Assembly: GCA_002077065.1 (NCBI GenBank)
Contig: NAJO01000057.1
Location: 124,001-188,000 of the forward strand
DNA: 64,000 nt
Source: Cryoendolithus antarcticus
Taxonomy: Eukaryota; Ascomycota; Dothideomycetes; Cladosporiales; Cladosporiaceae
Direction: 5' to 3'
The notes below the pieces were generated by a model. That model saw only the letters and a program-made list of their open reading frames with translations. It ran no database searches and was not told the DNA's origin. Every line of letters starts with the position of its first letter. Within the stretch, counting starts at the first letter, position 1. Of the stretch, positions 1 to 11,310 are shown piece after piece. A program made the translations under genes and the position numbers.

Positions 1-270
1 TGCGACGACTTTGCTCACAGCCGCAAATGGCGTACATCTTTGGAGGGCGTTGAAAGGGTGATGAGGTGATGTGTAATGACTTGGATTTGGTGCTGTATAT
101 AATGACTGATAAACATACACAAAAGCCATTTCCTCATCTGCAGCGCCCGTAGCTCATCGCTCAATACGCGTTGGGCCGTCGAAATGTGGTCATACCTTAC
201 TTCGCTTGCCGTATAAACTTGATCAAATTCATGGACCCCCTGCACTGCAGCAGTGACTCCGCCAGACATT

Positions 271-1385
271 TCAGCTTTCTGCCTTCCTCCCCTTTTGTTT
301 CGGCGGATCATAGCTAAATCTCGGTAGCGGTACAAACAACGGCGTACTCGGTTGCTCTATGTGCGCCGTCGTACCGTGTCTCTGCACCACAGTCGGGGTG
401 GGTTGGACGCTGGGTGCGGGAGTACGGGTTGAGAAGCGGCGGCGAAGATATCTCCATTGCCACCAGCAGTTCTCGCCGATGCGAGGTGCGGCGTGGTTAT
501 TCCTCGCGTCAGCATTGCGGGAGAGGAGAGCGGATACCACAGAGCGGCGACGAAGGCAGCCCCACTGCCACCAGCAGTTCTCGCCGATGCGAGGTGGCTC
601 GTGGTGCCTCTTCGCTTCGGCGTTGCGAGGTGTCATGGTAGAGGTAAGGTAGCGGCGTTTTAGACAGCCCCATTGCCACCAGCAGTCCTCACCATTGCGT
701 GGAGCGTCGTGGTGTTTCTTTGGTGAGCGAGAGAGAAGATTGAGGGTGCGAAACTTCAGACAGCCCCATTGCCACCAACAATGCTCGCCGATACGAGGGG
801 CATCGTGCTGCTTCTTCGCATCACGCCGTGCAAGGTCTTGGGACCTGGCATGGACCATGAGAGCCTGGCAGTACAGGGATTTGATGCGGGCCGTCCACCC
901 TTTCTCGTGAAGGTCCGGACTCGAAGGCATCGAGATCGGGATAGATGAGCCGGTGCACGCATGATCGCTAGAGCCTGTCAGTGAAAGTGGCAATGTCGGA
1001 TGCGAGGGTCGATTGACTTGTAGATCATACACTCCACTTCGTCGCCCATCCTGAGTGATCGAGCTGGTACGACTATCAAGCTCTGCGGCATGCTGAGACA
1101 GTCATCTCTTGCGTTGCCGGAGACAAGAACGCAGTCGCCGTTGAAGTTGGCCTCGTAGCAGATATACACTGGAGGCTGTTGGGAGACCGGATGCCATGTT
1201 GGCGAAAGGTCGGTGCTGGACGGTGAGAGAATCTTGGCATAGTCGGCGGGCCAGAGAGTAATGTTTGTGAAGTCTGGAGGAGGCGCGTATTGGGCAGGTA
1301 GGAGGGAGACTGGTAGTGCGGTGGCCGAGTAAAGCCCGCCTAGGGCAGTAGCAAAGGACAGGGAAGGCTGCCAGAGGAGGTGCAT
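271..1385 (-). CDS. Secreted crystallin-like protein with C-terminal Kex2-type peptide repeats
   Basis: Two exons, 1018..1385 and 271..967, joined over a 50-nt intron (968..1017) with a CACTGAC branch site, give 354 aa. The start is the ATG at 1385; residues 1-23 look like a signal peptide. Residues ~72-156 resemble the small secreted beta/gamma-crystallin-like fungal domain (VYICYEANFNGDC, ECMIYND-ACTGSS, GW-ARIKSLYC), and splicing restores its second half. After it, with no stop, come four units built on CWWQWGCL (residues 186-193, 218-225, 254-261; variant CWWQWRYL at 290-297). Each is bracketed by dibasic RR, KK, KR or RRR sites, and NAEA/NADA dipeptides precede two units. This is the layout of a Kex2-processed multicopy precursor: an alpha-pheromone-like, KEP or RiPP-type peptide. 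Released peptides would be about 18 aa with one possible disulfide. The donor (GTCAAT) is weak; a GTATGA donor 16 nt upstream is an alternative that keeps the frame but removes ECMIY. Function is inferred. Confidence 0.75.
445..780 (-). repeat. Four in-frame tandem repeats encoding CWWQW peptides
   Basis: Cores lie at 757..780, 661..684, 553..576 and 445..468, spaced 96, 108 and 108 nt. On the + strand each reads approximately CATTGCCACCAGCAGTTCTC. The core is much better conserved than the linkers, as expected when the peptide is selected. The last unit has lost the second cysteine. Confidence 0.9.
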
Positions 1386-4009
1386 GGTTCGTAGATACCG
1401 CAAGAATTGCCAGCTCGCCGTTTCTTCGAAGTCGGGGAAATGGGTATGAAGATATCCTTACCAGTCTGCGCTGTCTCTCCTGGCGTGTTGTGTGGTGGTC
1501 CTTGCAAAGGTATGCAGACGAATACCCTTGGGGTACACTTCGCATTACAGAGCGGGTCTGTCACCTCAAACGACCGCAGCTTACCGCGGCCTCGGTCAAG
1601 TGGACTAGGATACCGTGAGGTCTTGTGCGCCATCGATATATAGGTCTAGTATGCTGTCGAGCGCGTTCAACAACGTGTGATCACGACTTTCAACGGATCA
1701 TGCGTCGGAATTTACGGCTGCTGAGACTTGATTGTGAGACTCGAAGCCAGTTGGTGGTAGGACCACGTTAAAGTCCCGGGCGAGTCACATCATCACAGGA
1801 CGGGTGCTGCATTGTGGTGTTTGGACATGATCAGCACGTCACTGTTGCAGACTGGGGGTCCCATGACGCCCTCAGCATCTTACCGCGCGCGAATAGTGTC
1901 ATTCATGTATGCTGGTAGCTCTCCAAGGCCACGGATGTCGTTCCTCAGCAGTCCACGAGGATGGTCCAGATTGCATGTCTCGTTCGATCTTGGGCAGCGG
2001 CAGGATCGTGAGCCATACCAGTCCATTGCATTGTCGTTGACGAGACTCGAGTGTAAGTGCCTGAGTACGATCACGAGGTAGCTACCCGTCCTACTGATGT
2101 ACAACGTGCGACCAGCCGCAGGATACTGTGAAGCACGGACAGGATTCAAGCTGCCGAAGTCGCGCGCTCCCGTGCGGATCATGTCTTGTCACACTCGAAT
2201 TTGATGAAGCCGGACGCTCGGAGTATTATGTGAACGCAAGAATTAAGGATCCAGCGTCTCTTGAAAAGCGTTTGTGACAGGCTCTGCTCGACAGCTGTCA
2301 CCCTACGCTTCGGAGATAGTGCAGGGCCGTTGACTGCTGCCGAAGGTACAAAGGTCCACTCCCACGGTTTCCACCAGACTGCTCAAAAGTCAACACGACT
2401 CGCCGCCGCGGCTCTTCGACCGTCAGCCACTGGTGCGGCGTTTATCAAAATGGACCAGAGACAGGAATAGTTGCTGGAGGGGGATTCATCATGCCTAGAG
2501 TGCTTGAAGAGGCCTGAAGACGCGGCTACATGTCGCACTGTCCACTGGTCCCGCCTCACAGATGCCGCGATGGCACGGCCATGACTGCAGTTGAGAACGA
2601 CAATGATGGCAGCATCGCATGGTCTCGATGCCCAATCGTCGGAGTTGAAAGTCCGCCTGTGGCTAACGTTCAGACTTGAGCCCCCCTAGCACACGCGGCG
2701 CCGTCGACTGGATCTGTCGTGCATACAACCTTACCAGCACTTGACTCCACCTCTCCGTGCGCCTCTTGCACTCTCAAGACCCCGAACGCAGACATCGTTG
2801 CGACATCCTACCGCGCTATCGCCCCCGATGAGAGTGACAAGCCGATCTGAGTCTGGTGTTGCAACGAGGTTGCATTGTAGGATCGCAAGTACGGGCTGCA
2901 CTTTTCGGAAGAAGACACCCGAGCAGCACTACAGCAGTCACCGATGCACAATGTGCTTGCAGAGTTTGCCTCAATATGTGCTCTTCAACAAGCACATGAG
3001 TCATGCGAGATGCGGCCCAATCTTAAGTACGAAGTGGAGGTGATCTGATGTACGATCAAAGCATCTAGACACGCAAGCCACAAATCTGCCGTGCGGCTCG
3101 CCGATATGGTTGCGGGCCTCGCCTTGCAAGCAAAGTTGAGTTGGAGCCAAGTGGGACGGTACCCGGACCTGGGCCCGCTCATGCTCTCGGCCGATTTTCT
3201 GACCTCGTAACGAAGCAGTATTGAACGACTACTGGCATGCGTCGATGCAGGCGCCTGGAAGCAATGCGCAACATCTCGACACATGTCGCTTGCTGACCTG
3301 ATCGCGTGTGCGAACGACGTTCCTGCAGGATGTATGAGACCCCAGATCATCGCAGGGGGTTCCGGAAGACACCTCGTCTGCAGTCTCCCCACTTGCGCCT
3401 CTACTGCCCACGAGGCTGCGGGTCCAGACGGCCGCTTGTCGCGTTCGGAAAATACGCCGTATGCTGGTGTTCTGCGTCGCTTCTGGAAGCGCAAGATCTA
3501 GGCGCGTGCTTTGAGCCGCGATAGGGGAGCGGCAATGAGAGCCCATGCGATGTCGGTATTGGTACATAGGAAGGCTTGCGGAAGGCCCACGTGCGATTTG
3601 CTGCTGGTCCTCGTGATTTTCATTGCTCACATTGCAAACCTCCAGCATCCGACTTCAGAGTAGTTTGCGCGGATCTATTTTCGTCAGATCTTGCGCCCTT
3701 GCCAGGAGCAAGTCCACTGGACGGCCGTCAGACTGTCGACTACCTGTGCATTGTCCTTCTTGTTGCAAATCAGGGTTAGTCAACTACACGAACAGGCATA
3801 CTGGCGTACTTTGTGTCCTGTCGATCTTGTGCAGTTAGGACTGAGGGACTTTCCTTCCATCCACAGGAAAGGGGGTTCGTCAGACAAGAGGTTTCCAACA
3901 TCGATCAATCAGCATCGTAACCACAGCCTGTGTAGTACTTGGTATTGTCATAGTCCGGAGTCGCGCGTGGTTCACGAGCTCGTCCGGTTTGCACGCATTT
4001 GGCAACGCA
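1386..4009. other. Gene-poor interval
   Basis: About 2.6 kb between the peptide-precursor start and the ankyrin gene. Open frames here are short (up to ~170 aa), overlap on opposite strands, lack recognisable motifs and do not splice into a convincing model. It carries the promoters of both flanking genes. I see no transposon ends or RNA gene. Confidence 0.5.
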
Positions 4010-6738
4010 ATGGCGCAACAGGGCCAGAACAAAGCTCTGCTGGAGGTATGCAGTGCATGCATTCAGTCTGGTAACAACTCCGCTGTCAGAATGCTGGAGG
4101 TGAGCCTCGACGGGATATTTATCGTTCTCTCACAGATCGGCTGACCGACAGCTTAGTACATGACGGAAACGCGGACGCCCCGTGCAGGCTTCAGTGCGCT
4201 TGCCAATGAACATCTAGAAGCCAGTAGGCCTCTCTTTGCGGCTATGACTGGTCTCGCGGAGCTTCAGCGCGAGCGTGGTCAGCTCACGGCAGACACGTAT
4301 AACAATCTTCGCGACGTGCTTCGTCAGTACTGGACTAATCTGACCGTCCTCAACAAGATGGTCAACAAGCTCCTGGACGACGAGCACATCATCAGCAGAT
4401 TAACCCGAGGTATCAGGCTTATGTTCAATGAGGGCGAACTCGACAAGATGAAAGCGTCCTTGGCACAGTGCAGGATCGCCGCCCAGGCTATCCCTGAGGT
4501 GTTCGGCCGGCTTCTCCGTGAAATCCACGTCGACACTGGTCTTTCCATGGGCTACACTGCGCTTGCATCGGTGACCGGAAGTGCGACCCTACCAGAGGCG
4601 TTGCTCGTAAAGCTCCCGAGACGATTCCAGAGACTCCACTACCACTTCGCAGGCTGTTCAATGACTCGACGCCTATGCTATCCGGCACCATGAAAGACCT
4701 TCGCCACGATCTTCCCAGTCCGCCTTGGTCCGATGGCTCAGACCATTCGTATGAGCATTTAGGTTCAGACCACACTGTAAGCAGACAGCTACACCATCGT
4801 GGCGGGCCCAGCATGGCAGCGACCGGAAAGAGACTTACAGAATTGACACCACCATCGTCTATAGTCCACCCAGAAGAGCAAACGGGCCATCGTGCTTTGT
4901 ATGAGATGCCCACGCACCCAGTGCGGATTCCGGTGGATCTGACGACGGTTTCTCGATGGAAACCAAAGCATACTCAGGGTGCCAACAACTCAGCCGCAAG
5001 CAATGCACTCTATGTGGCTCTCCAGGAGAAGAATCACAAGATGATCGAGCACCTCCTCGACAGTGGAGTACCTGCAAACCATCCTTCGGGTAATAGTCTA
5101 ATAAGGATAGCGATCAACAACCACGACCTTGATAGCGTCCGGCTCCTACTTGTCTTCGGCGCAGATGTCAATGCCTCTGACCCGGACGATATCACCCCAC
5201 TGTATGCCGCGACTGAGCGCGCTTTCTACGAAGCTGCACAGTTGCTACTTACATACGGCGCAGATCCCAATGTGGCCGCAGGACCCACCCAGGAGAGCCC
5301 CTTTGCCTTGACACTACATCACGGTCGGGCACATTTCGCACTGCTGTATCTCAAGTACGGCGCAGATCCAGATGACGAGCTTGAAAGTGGCGATACACCC
5401 TTCATAAAAGCAATTAACCGGACTGCTCCCTGTCACTTGGTGGATCTCATGCTGCTATACGAAGCCTCAGTCAACAAGAAGAACAGTCGAGGAGAGACGC
5501 CACTCTTCGTAGCAATAAACGCAGATCGACCTGACATCGTGGGCGCGCTGCTCGAGCATGGCGCACTCCCCAATCTACCGGGCCCCAAACACATGCTATG
5601 GCCCTCTGTACATCACCCCATGATACTCGAGCTTCTACTCGACAAAGGTGCCGATCTGCGCAAAGCACCTGGTGTGCTCGAGCTCGCCACATCTATCAAT
5701 TCCATAGAGGCAGTCAAGATCTTGCTGAAGCACGGCGTTGATGTCAATGCGAAGAAAGATGGCATCTTTACGCCATTGTGTACTGCGATCCGCGACGATC
5801 GGGAAAAGCTTATCGACCTTCTGCTGGCTTCAGGCGCAGATCCAAATCTTCCAGCATCCGAGTACCCGGCCTTCAAATGCGTAACGCATCATCGCGCTCA
5901 CCTTCTTCCGAAGCTTCTCGCCGCGGGCGCCGATGCCGATGAGCCGGCAGGCATTGTCGAGACTGCAGTGGCGCACAACAACCAGGATGCTTTGATTCTA
6001 CTGCTCAACGTAGGGCTGGATCCAGATGCTCGTGATGCAGCCGGTCATACTGCTCTCACGACTGCTATCACAAAGAGTGATCTCGGCTACATCGAGATTC
6101 TTCTCGCGCGCAAAGCCAATGCCGGCGTCCGCGGCCATGACTGGCCCGTGAACATGGCGGTCAAGAATCCTGAGATCCTCGCAAAGCTTCTGCCACATCT
6201 AGCGACTGCGGCAATACCCAAGGGTGCACTTGAGCTCGCAGTGCAAGCTAATCAGCTTGAGAGCGTCAAGCTGCTCCTCGCGGCGGGTGTTGCGGTCGAG
6301 GATAAGAATGGAGGTGTGTTCAGTCCGCTAACAATAGTGATCCGAGAGGACCGGAAGGAGATCTTCCGCTATCTACTTGACGAAGCTGGCGCGGATCCGA
6401 ACAAGCCTGGTGAGCATCTACCCATCATCAAGGCCATTCGCCGCTACAGACAGGATGATCTGTCTTATATTGAGCATTTGCTGCACAAAGGTGCCGATAT
6501 GAACCTGATGTACCGCGGCTGGAATGCTGTGCTCCAAGCACTCGACAAGGGCGACGACAAGACCCTACAGTTGCTTGCGGAGATGGGTATCCCAGATATA
6601 GCAGTCAAAGACGACGACGGACACAGTGTACTAGAGATCATGAGGGCGAGAGGTATGAAGGAAGAGGAGCAGATTCTTACGCACGGTCCTAAGGTGAAGA
6701 AAACGGGGCGGAAGCCGACAACAGACAGGGCACGATAA
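4010..6738 (+). CDS. Large ankyrin-repeat protein with helical N-terminal domain
   Basis: Three exons give 873 aa. Exon 1 is 4010..4099 (MAQQGQNKALLEV...); intron 1 is 4100..4156 (GTGAGC, GCTGAC branch, TAG). Exon 2 is read to about 4570-4580. A 50-nt intron must follow, because the frame changes: either 4571..4620 or 4581..4630, both giving the same protein length. Residues ~30-165 are helical and leucine-rich, a style common as the N-terminal domain of fungal STAND/NLR-like proteins, but no NACHT or NB-ARC motif is seen. From about residue 290 to the end run many ankyrin units (LLLVFGADVNASDPDDITPLYAA, LLLTYGADPNV, LLKHGVDVNAKKDGIFTPLC), followed by a basic tail (KKTGRKPTTDRAR). It probably mediates protein-protein contacts; partner unknown. 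Confidence 0.8.
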
Positions 6739-7626
6739 GATTCGTCGACATTGGGAGCTTCGGGGAGGACAAGGGTGTAGCAATCTCGACATAGTAATAC
6801 CAGTTCAACACACCGGAGCGATCAGGGCACGAGGACTCACAGCACTGTGGTCAAGGGCCGTTGTGCGAGATACCATGAATCACATAGCAATCTGCATGAC
6901 GGCAAGATTCCACTATCGCCTAGTGACCTCTACTCATTGATGGACCTGGGGTCGCAGAGACCAACGGACCATGCGCCTGCCGCGCGTGCCAAAGCGTAGC
7001 TAGCGCTGGTATTAGCAGAAGCATCAGCGATGCTGTCTACCGAAACCTCTGTGATATTGAATCATGGACGGTGATGCCCTTCACAGGTAGCGCAGGGCGT
7101 ACATGACTAAAGTGTCTCATAAGATAGATTGCTTCGTCATCGTGCGAGCATAGGTACAGCGAGACCAGATGCGGCAGCTCGAGAGCGATGGCAGCGTGCT
7201 CGCTTACGTTCACGGTACTGTTGAGCGGCCATACGTTCCGGCATATGTGACAGCAGTCGCCTTAGCACTGTCTCAATGATGCCGAAGTGCAATGGCTGGT
7301 AGCAGTGTAGGTCGGGGGGCCATTGAGAAAGATCGCAATGCGGACGTTGGTGACGTTCTGGAGGCTCAGATAAAGATGAAAGCCAAGGCGAACTCTGCAT
7401 ACTTTAACACAGCACCACGCCGGCAACAGTATAGTCACGATGAACGCATAGCCTGCGATTCGCCGGGGCGCATGAGCCGCATGCGAGTGAGTTGCCATGC
7501 AGCAGAGATCTTTGATCGCGTCGATGCAAAAACGTCCATGACGTTTGTGCTTTCCCCACTAATGCCATTCGCCACCACGGTACATAAACACTCTCGATCG
7601 TAATCATATCTTCTCTTCGTCACAGT
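6739..7626. promoter_or_regulatory. Intergenic region upstream of catalase
   Basis: About 890 bp without a credible gene. It holds the end of the ankyrin transcript and the catalase promoter. A pyrimidine-rich leader (TCTTCTCTTCGTCACAGT) directly precedes the ATG at 7627, typical of strongly expressed fungal genes. No specific regulator site could be named. Confidence 0.4.
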
Positions 7627-9390
7627 ATGCTCCCTCTTCCTTCTCAAATCATCTCGACAATCTCATCCACTGTCCAAGAAACTCTCAACATGGCTCCTTC
7701 AGCGTCTCATCATGTTGCTGGCAACGCCGGCGAGGTAAAGCTCGACTATATGGAGGATCGCGATGCAAAGGCACAAGACACAATCTACACGACAGCGTCC
7801 GGCGCCCCCGTCCCTCACCCATACGAGGCACAGCGAGCCGGCGAGAATGGTCCTCTCCTCCTCCAGGACCACCACCTGATCGACCTCATCTCCCACTTCG
7901 ACCGCGAACGCATCCCAGAGCGGGTTGTGCACGCCAAGGGCGGAGGCGCCCACGGTGTGTACAAGACGACTGCCCCTCTCGACGACCTCTGCATGGCCGA
8001 CCTATTCGGAGCCGACAAGGAAGTCCCCATCACGGTCCGCTTCTCGACCGTAGGTGGCGAATCTGGTTCTCACGACTGTGCCCGTGATCCGCGTGGTTTC
8101 TCGGTGAAGTTCCGCACAGCTGAGGGCAACTGGGATGTTGTGGCAAACAACACGCCCGTGTTCTTCCTCCGCGACGCAGCCAAGTTCCCGCACTTCGTCC
8201 ACACTCAGAAGCGCAACCCGGCTACGCATCTAACGCACGCTGATGACGCAACGATATTCTGGGACTACCTATCCCAAAACCCGGAGTCGATCCACCAAGT
8301 CATGATCCTGATGGGCGATCGCGGCATTCCCGATGGATGGCGCAAGATGCACGGCTACTACGGCCACACCCTCAAGTTGGTCAACAAGAGCGGCGAGTGG
8401 GTATACGCTCAGATGCACATGAACTCCAAGCAAGGCACCGCTTTCATAACCCAGGAAGACTCCGCCAACTACAGCCCGGACTACGCTCAGAAGGATCTGT
8501 ACACCGCGATCGAGAAGGGCGACTTCCCCAGCTGGGACGTTTGCTTTCAGACCATGACGCCCAAGGAGGCCGAGGAGCTGTGGGAGAAGCAGAAAATCAA
8601 CGTCTTCGACATGACGCACATCTGGCCACACAAGCAGTTCCCGCTCCGCAAGGTCGGCGAGTTCACGCTCAATGAGAATGTGGAGAACTACTTCGCCGAG
8701 ATCGAGCAAATCGCTTTCAACCCCGCACACATGCCGCCTGGCATCGAGCCTTCCGCTGACCCAGTCCTGCAGTCGAGATTGTTCTCGTACCCGGACACAC
8801 ACCGCCACCGCATTGGCGTTAACTACCAGCAGCTGCCCATCAATGCACCGAGAGTGCCGTACCGCATGGCGAACTTCCAGCGCGACGGTCAAATGGCGTT
8901 CTATAACCAAGGATCCCGCCCCGCGTACCTCTCGTCTATCCAGCCCATCGGCTTCAAGGAGCGTAAAGTCGACCACGACCTCGTGCACGGCAACTTCACC
9001 AGCCAAGCCGTGTCGTACCTCTCTGAGATCCGGCCTGAGGACTTCAATGCCCCTCGCGCACTATGGGAGAAGGTCTGGGATGAGGACGCCAGAGAGCGGT
9101 TCATCAAGAACATCTCCGGACATATGTCTACTGTGACTGTGGAGGAGATTCTTAAGAGGCAGATCGCTATCTTCCGTGAGGTCAGCGAGGATCTTGCGTC
9201 GAGATTAGAGAAGGCTACCGGCGTTAAGGGATACGAAGGCATCTCGAACATGCACTTCAATGGTAGCCATAACGGCATGACCAAGGACCCTAAGGTGGCG
9301 AACGCCAACGGGCTGAAGAAGCCCGCGCATTTTGGTGGTCACAACGGCGCGCCAACGGCAGCACATCAGACGGCGGTGTCAGCGCACTAG
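7627..9390 (+). CDS. Small-subunit heme catalase
   Basis: Intronless, 587 aa from the ATG at 7627 or 566 aa from a second ATG at 7690 (MAPSASHHVAG), which fits the family N-terminus better. It dismutates hydrogen peroxide. The active-site histidine lies in FDRERIPERVVHAKGGGAHG, the distal asparagine in NWDVVANNTPVFFLRD, and the proximal heme tyrosine in RLFSYPDTHRHRIG. Length matches clade-3 small-subunit fungal catalases such as peroxisomal CatC/CTA1. The C-terminus (TAVSAH) is not a canonical SKL-type peroxisomal signal, so a cytosolic location is possible. RFSTVGGESGSHDCARD differs slightly from the usual GSADTARD. A 245-aa antisense frame is a codon-bias shadow. Confidence 0.95.
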   Translation: MLPLPSQIISTISSTVQETLNMAPSASHHVAGNAGEVKLDYMEDRDAKAQDTIYTTASGAPVPHPYEAQRAGENGPLLLQDHHLIDLISHFDRERIPERVVHAKGGGAHGVYKTTAPLDDLCMADLFGADKEVPITVRFSTVGGESGSHDCARDPRGFSVKFRTAEGNWDVVANNTPVFFLRDAAKFPHFVHTQKRNPATHLTHADDATIFWDYLSQNPESIHQVMILMGDRGIPDGWRKMHGYYGHTLKLVNKSGEWVYAQMHMNSKQGTAFITQEDSANYSPDYAQKDLYTAIEKGDFPSWDVCFQTMTPKEAEELWEKQKINVFDMTHIWPHKQFPLRKVGEFTLNENVENYFAEIEQIAFNPAHMPPGIEPSADPVLQSRLFSYPDTHRHRIGVNYQQLPINAPRVPYRMANFQRDGQMAFYNQGSRPAYLSSIQPIGFKERKVDHDLVHGNFTSQAVSYLSEIRPEDFNAPRALWEKVWDEDARERFIKNISGHMSTVTVEEILKRQIAIFREVSEDLASRLEKATGVKGYEGISNMHFNGSHNGMTKDPKVANANGLKKPAHFGGHNGAPTAAHQTAVSAH

Positions 9391-9469
9391 ATCGACGAGT
9401 CGAAACAAGGGTAGATAGCTTTGTATGACCAGACCTGATGATCCCTTGTTGAGACTGTTCACTTTCAAA
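9391..9469. terminator. Convergent 3' region of catalase and the minus-strand neighbour
   Basis: Short gap between two converging genes. Both polyadenylation regions must lie here or overlap; no distinct signal stands out. Confidence 0.3.
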
Positions 9470-11019
9470 TTACCGCTTAATCACACGCGCCATATACAAG
9501 TACAGAACGTACGAAACCTCAAGGCGCCCACTATTTACAAAACGCCTCCACATCGTCCGGCACATCAGCCAAGATCTCCCTCCGAATCGCTGGGGTAACT
9601 TACGTTTCGCCTTCAGTATCTCGATTCGACCGTACTTGTTGATCACCGGCCGATCGCCCTTGGGACAGGTCACGAAGATACTGCAAACACAGTCAGCATA
9701 TGTATCGAGTCGACCAAATAGCATGCGTACAAATCACAAACCTATCCTGGTGATGTTCACGCGCCCGTACTTATCAATGTCCATCCGCTCAGAAGTGTGC
9801 ATACAGTACCTACGCTCCCGTCAGCCTTCCCAGCCCATCTGAGGCCCTCATTCGAGTCTCAGCGGAGCAAGAAAAGGTAAGCAACTTACCCAGTCGACGC
9901 GTCGTGATCGAGGTCCATACCCTTACTTCCCCAGACTCCCTCCATCTCCTGTCGCACTTTACTCTTCGCCTTGCCCTCTTGCACGCGCTGCTTTTCGAAG
10001 AGAACGTACGCCGCGTAGAAAACTTTACTCGTCGCGCCGGCGTTCGCGCCGTGCTTGCCACGGAACGTTGCCAGGGTGTTAGGCTTGATAGCAGCATTAG
10101 TGTGCAGCTGCGCGGAGAGATCGCGACAAAATTGCGCTTGGGAGGTGCCTGTTGCCTTCAAGTGGGCGGTGATCTGCCGCCGAACGGCGTCGCAGGTCAT
10201 GTAGACGGGCACAGCGTCTCTCTCCTCGCCATCGAGATGCACATCGGGGATATCAGCGTCGCCTTTGCCCTTGGCAGTTGTCGCCTTCGAATCCTTCTTC
10301 GCCTTCTTCACCACGGGCAGCTTAATCCCCACCATCTCCCTCTTCGTCAGATACTCCCACGCATTCATGAAGACATCACTGCCCGTCCCCTTCGTAGGAC
10401 CGGACTGGCGCATGAAATTACTGTAGCTCGTGCTGCTGACTTGCAAAGTTTCGCAGAGTGCCTTGACGGTCATCTCCTTGTTATCAGCAATACGGCGCAA
10501 TTTCCTGCGAACCTGATCTGCGTTTTGGTCGATCATCGCGCCGTCGAGGTCGATGGAGGACATCTTGGCTCGTTTCTCGGCCTTCTCGGTGTCGCCATCG
10601 TCTGTAGTGGACCGCAAGCGCTTCTTGGAGGAGTTTGATGTTGGTGTATCGGTCTTGGGGCTAGTTTTAGAGACATCGGGTGTTTTGGTCAAGTCGATCT
10701 TCTCGACCTCGTCGCCGGTCTCAGTACCTTGCGCATGCTCACAAGTCTTTGCAGGTGTCTCCTTGCCATTGGCACTATTCGTCACTTCGCCCAATGGCGC
10801 GCGGGTGGCCTGGAGTCGTGCGAACCAATCTCCATCGCGTGTAGTCGTGAACTCGTGATCGTACTCACTGGCTTTACTCCAGGCATGTTGACGGTCGCAC
10901 TTGCCACTTACCTTCTGGACAATGCGTATGTGGAGGAGCACGAACGACTTGAGGGGCAGCGACGCGTTCCCAATGTCTTTATCAACACCGGTGTCGCGTC
11001 CATTAGGGTATGACGTCAT
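9470..11019 (-). CDS. Conserved basic fungal protein (DUF7726-like)
   Basis: Exons 9890..11019, 9738..9809 and 9470..9680, with introns of 80 and 57 nt (GTAAGT donor; TGCTGAC branch), give about 470 aa. The first ~155 residues are low-complexity and charged, with a KKRLRS and EKRAKM nuclear-type basic patch. Two related helical modules follow: QVRRKLRRIADNKEMTVKAL...YSNFMRQSG and AVRRQITAHLKATGTSQAQF...TFRGKHG, each ending in a short aromatic stretch. This two-module layout resembles the fungal DUF7726 family, of unknown function; nucleic-acid binding is a guess. The 3' end is uncertain: another frame ends EILADVPDDVEAFCK at 9531, which looks more family-like but needs one more splice that I could not place cleanly. 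The start may be internal (MSSIDLDGAMID). Confidence 0.7.
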
Positions 11020-11310
11020 GGCGTTTCACGTCTGATCAGCGTAAACACGTGATCGATGATAAGCTGGAAATCGATGATTCCCCATGCCCACGAGGATCGC
11101 AAGGACCCCTGGGGACGTCGACACTCTGCTAAGTCGCATCAGTCCATGCCCACGAGACGATGGCATGCCGAGATACTCAGCAAGAATGTTCGTTGTACAG
11201 TATTACACAGTCACTCATTCGCCACACATCTGCCCCGAAGGCCGCCCGCTCCAGACGTCCCGTAGACAGGACTCCCAGGTCTGAAGATCGCACTGGCGGA
11301 AGGCCGTAGT
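11020..11310. other. Gap between two minus-strand genes
   Basis: About 290 bp holding the promoter of the upstream basic-protein gene and the 3' end of RTT103. No gene seen. Confidence 0.4.

Noticed and set aside
445..800. Regular ~100-bp repeat resembling a CRISPR array or noncoding minisatellite
   Set aside because: Repeats keep one reading frame, the core is the conserved part, and the host is a eukaryote.
359..910. Plus-strand frames across the peptide repeats
   Set aside because: They are the antisense of the repeat-coding exon and have no signal peptide or motif.
271..1385. Calling the gene a proven alpha-pheromone precursor
   Set aside because: The core lacks the WC...GQxCW order of known filamentous pheromones and carries a crystallin-like domain; kept as a hypothesis only.
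2985..3648. Minus-strand frames of 139 and 169 aa
   Set aside because: They overlap in different frames and with plus-strand frames; no signal of coding.
8269..9006. 245-aa minus-strand frame inside the catalase gene
   Set aside because: Antisense shadow of a strongly biased coding sequence; no motif.
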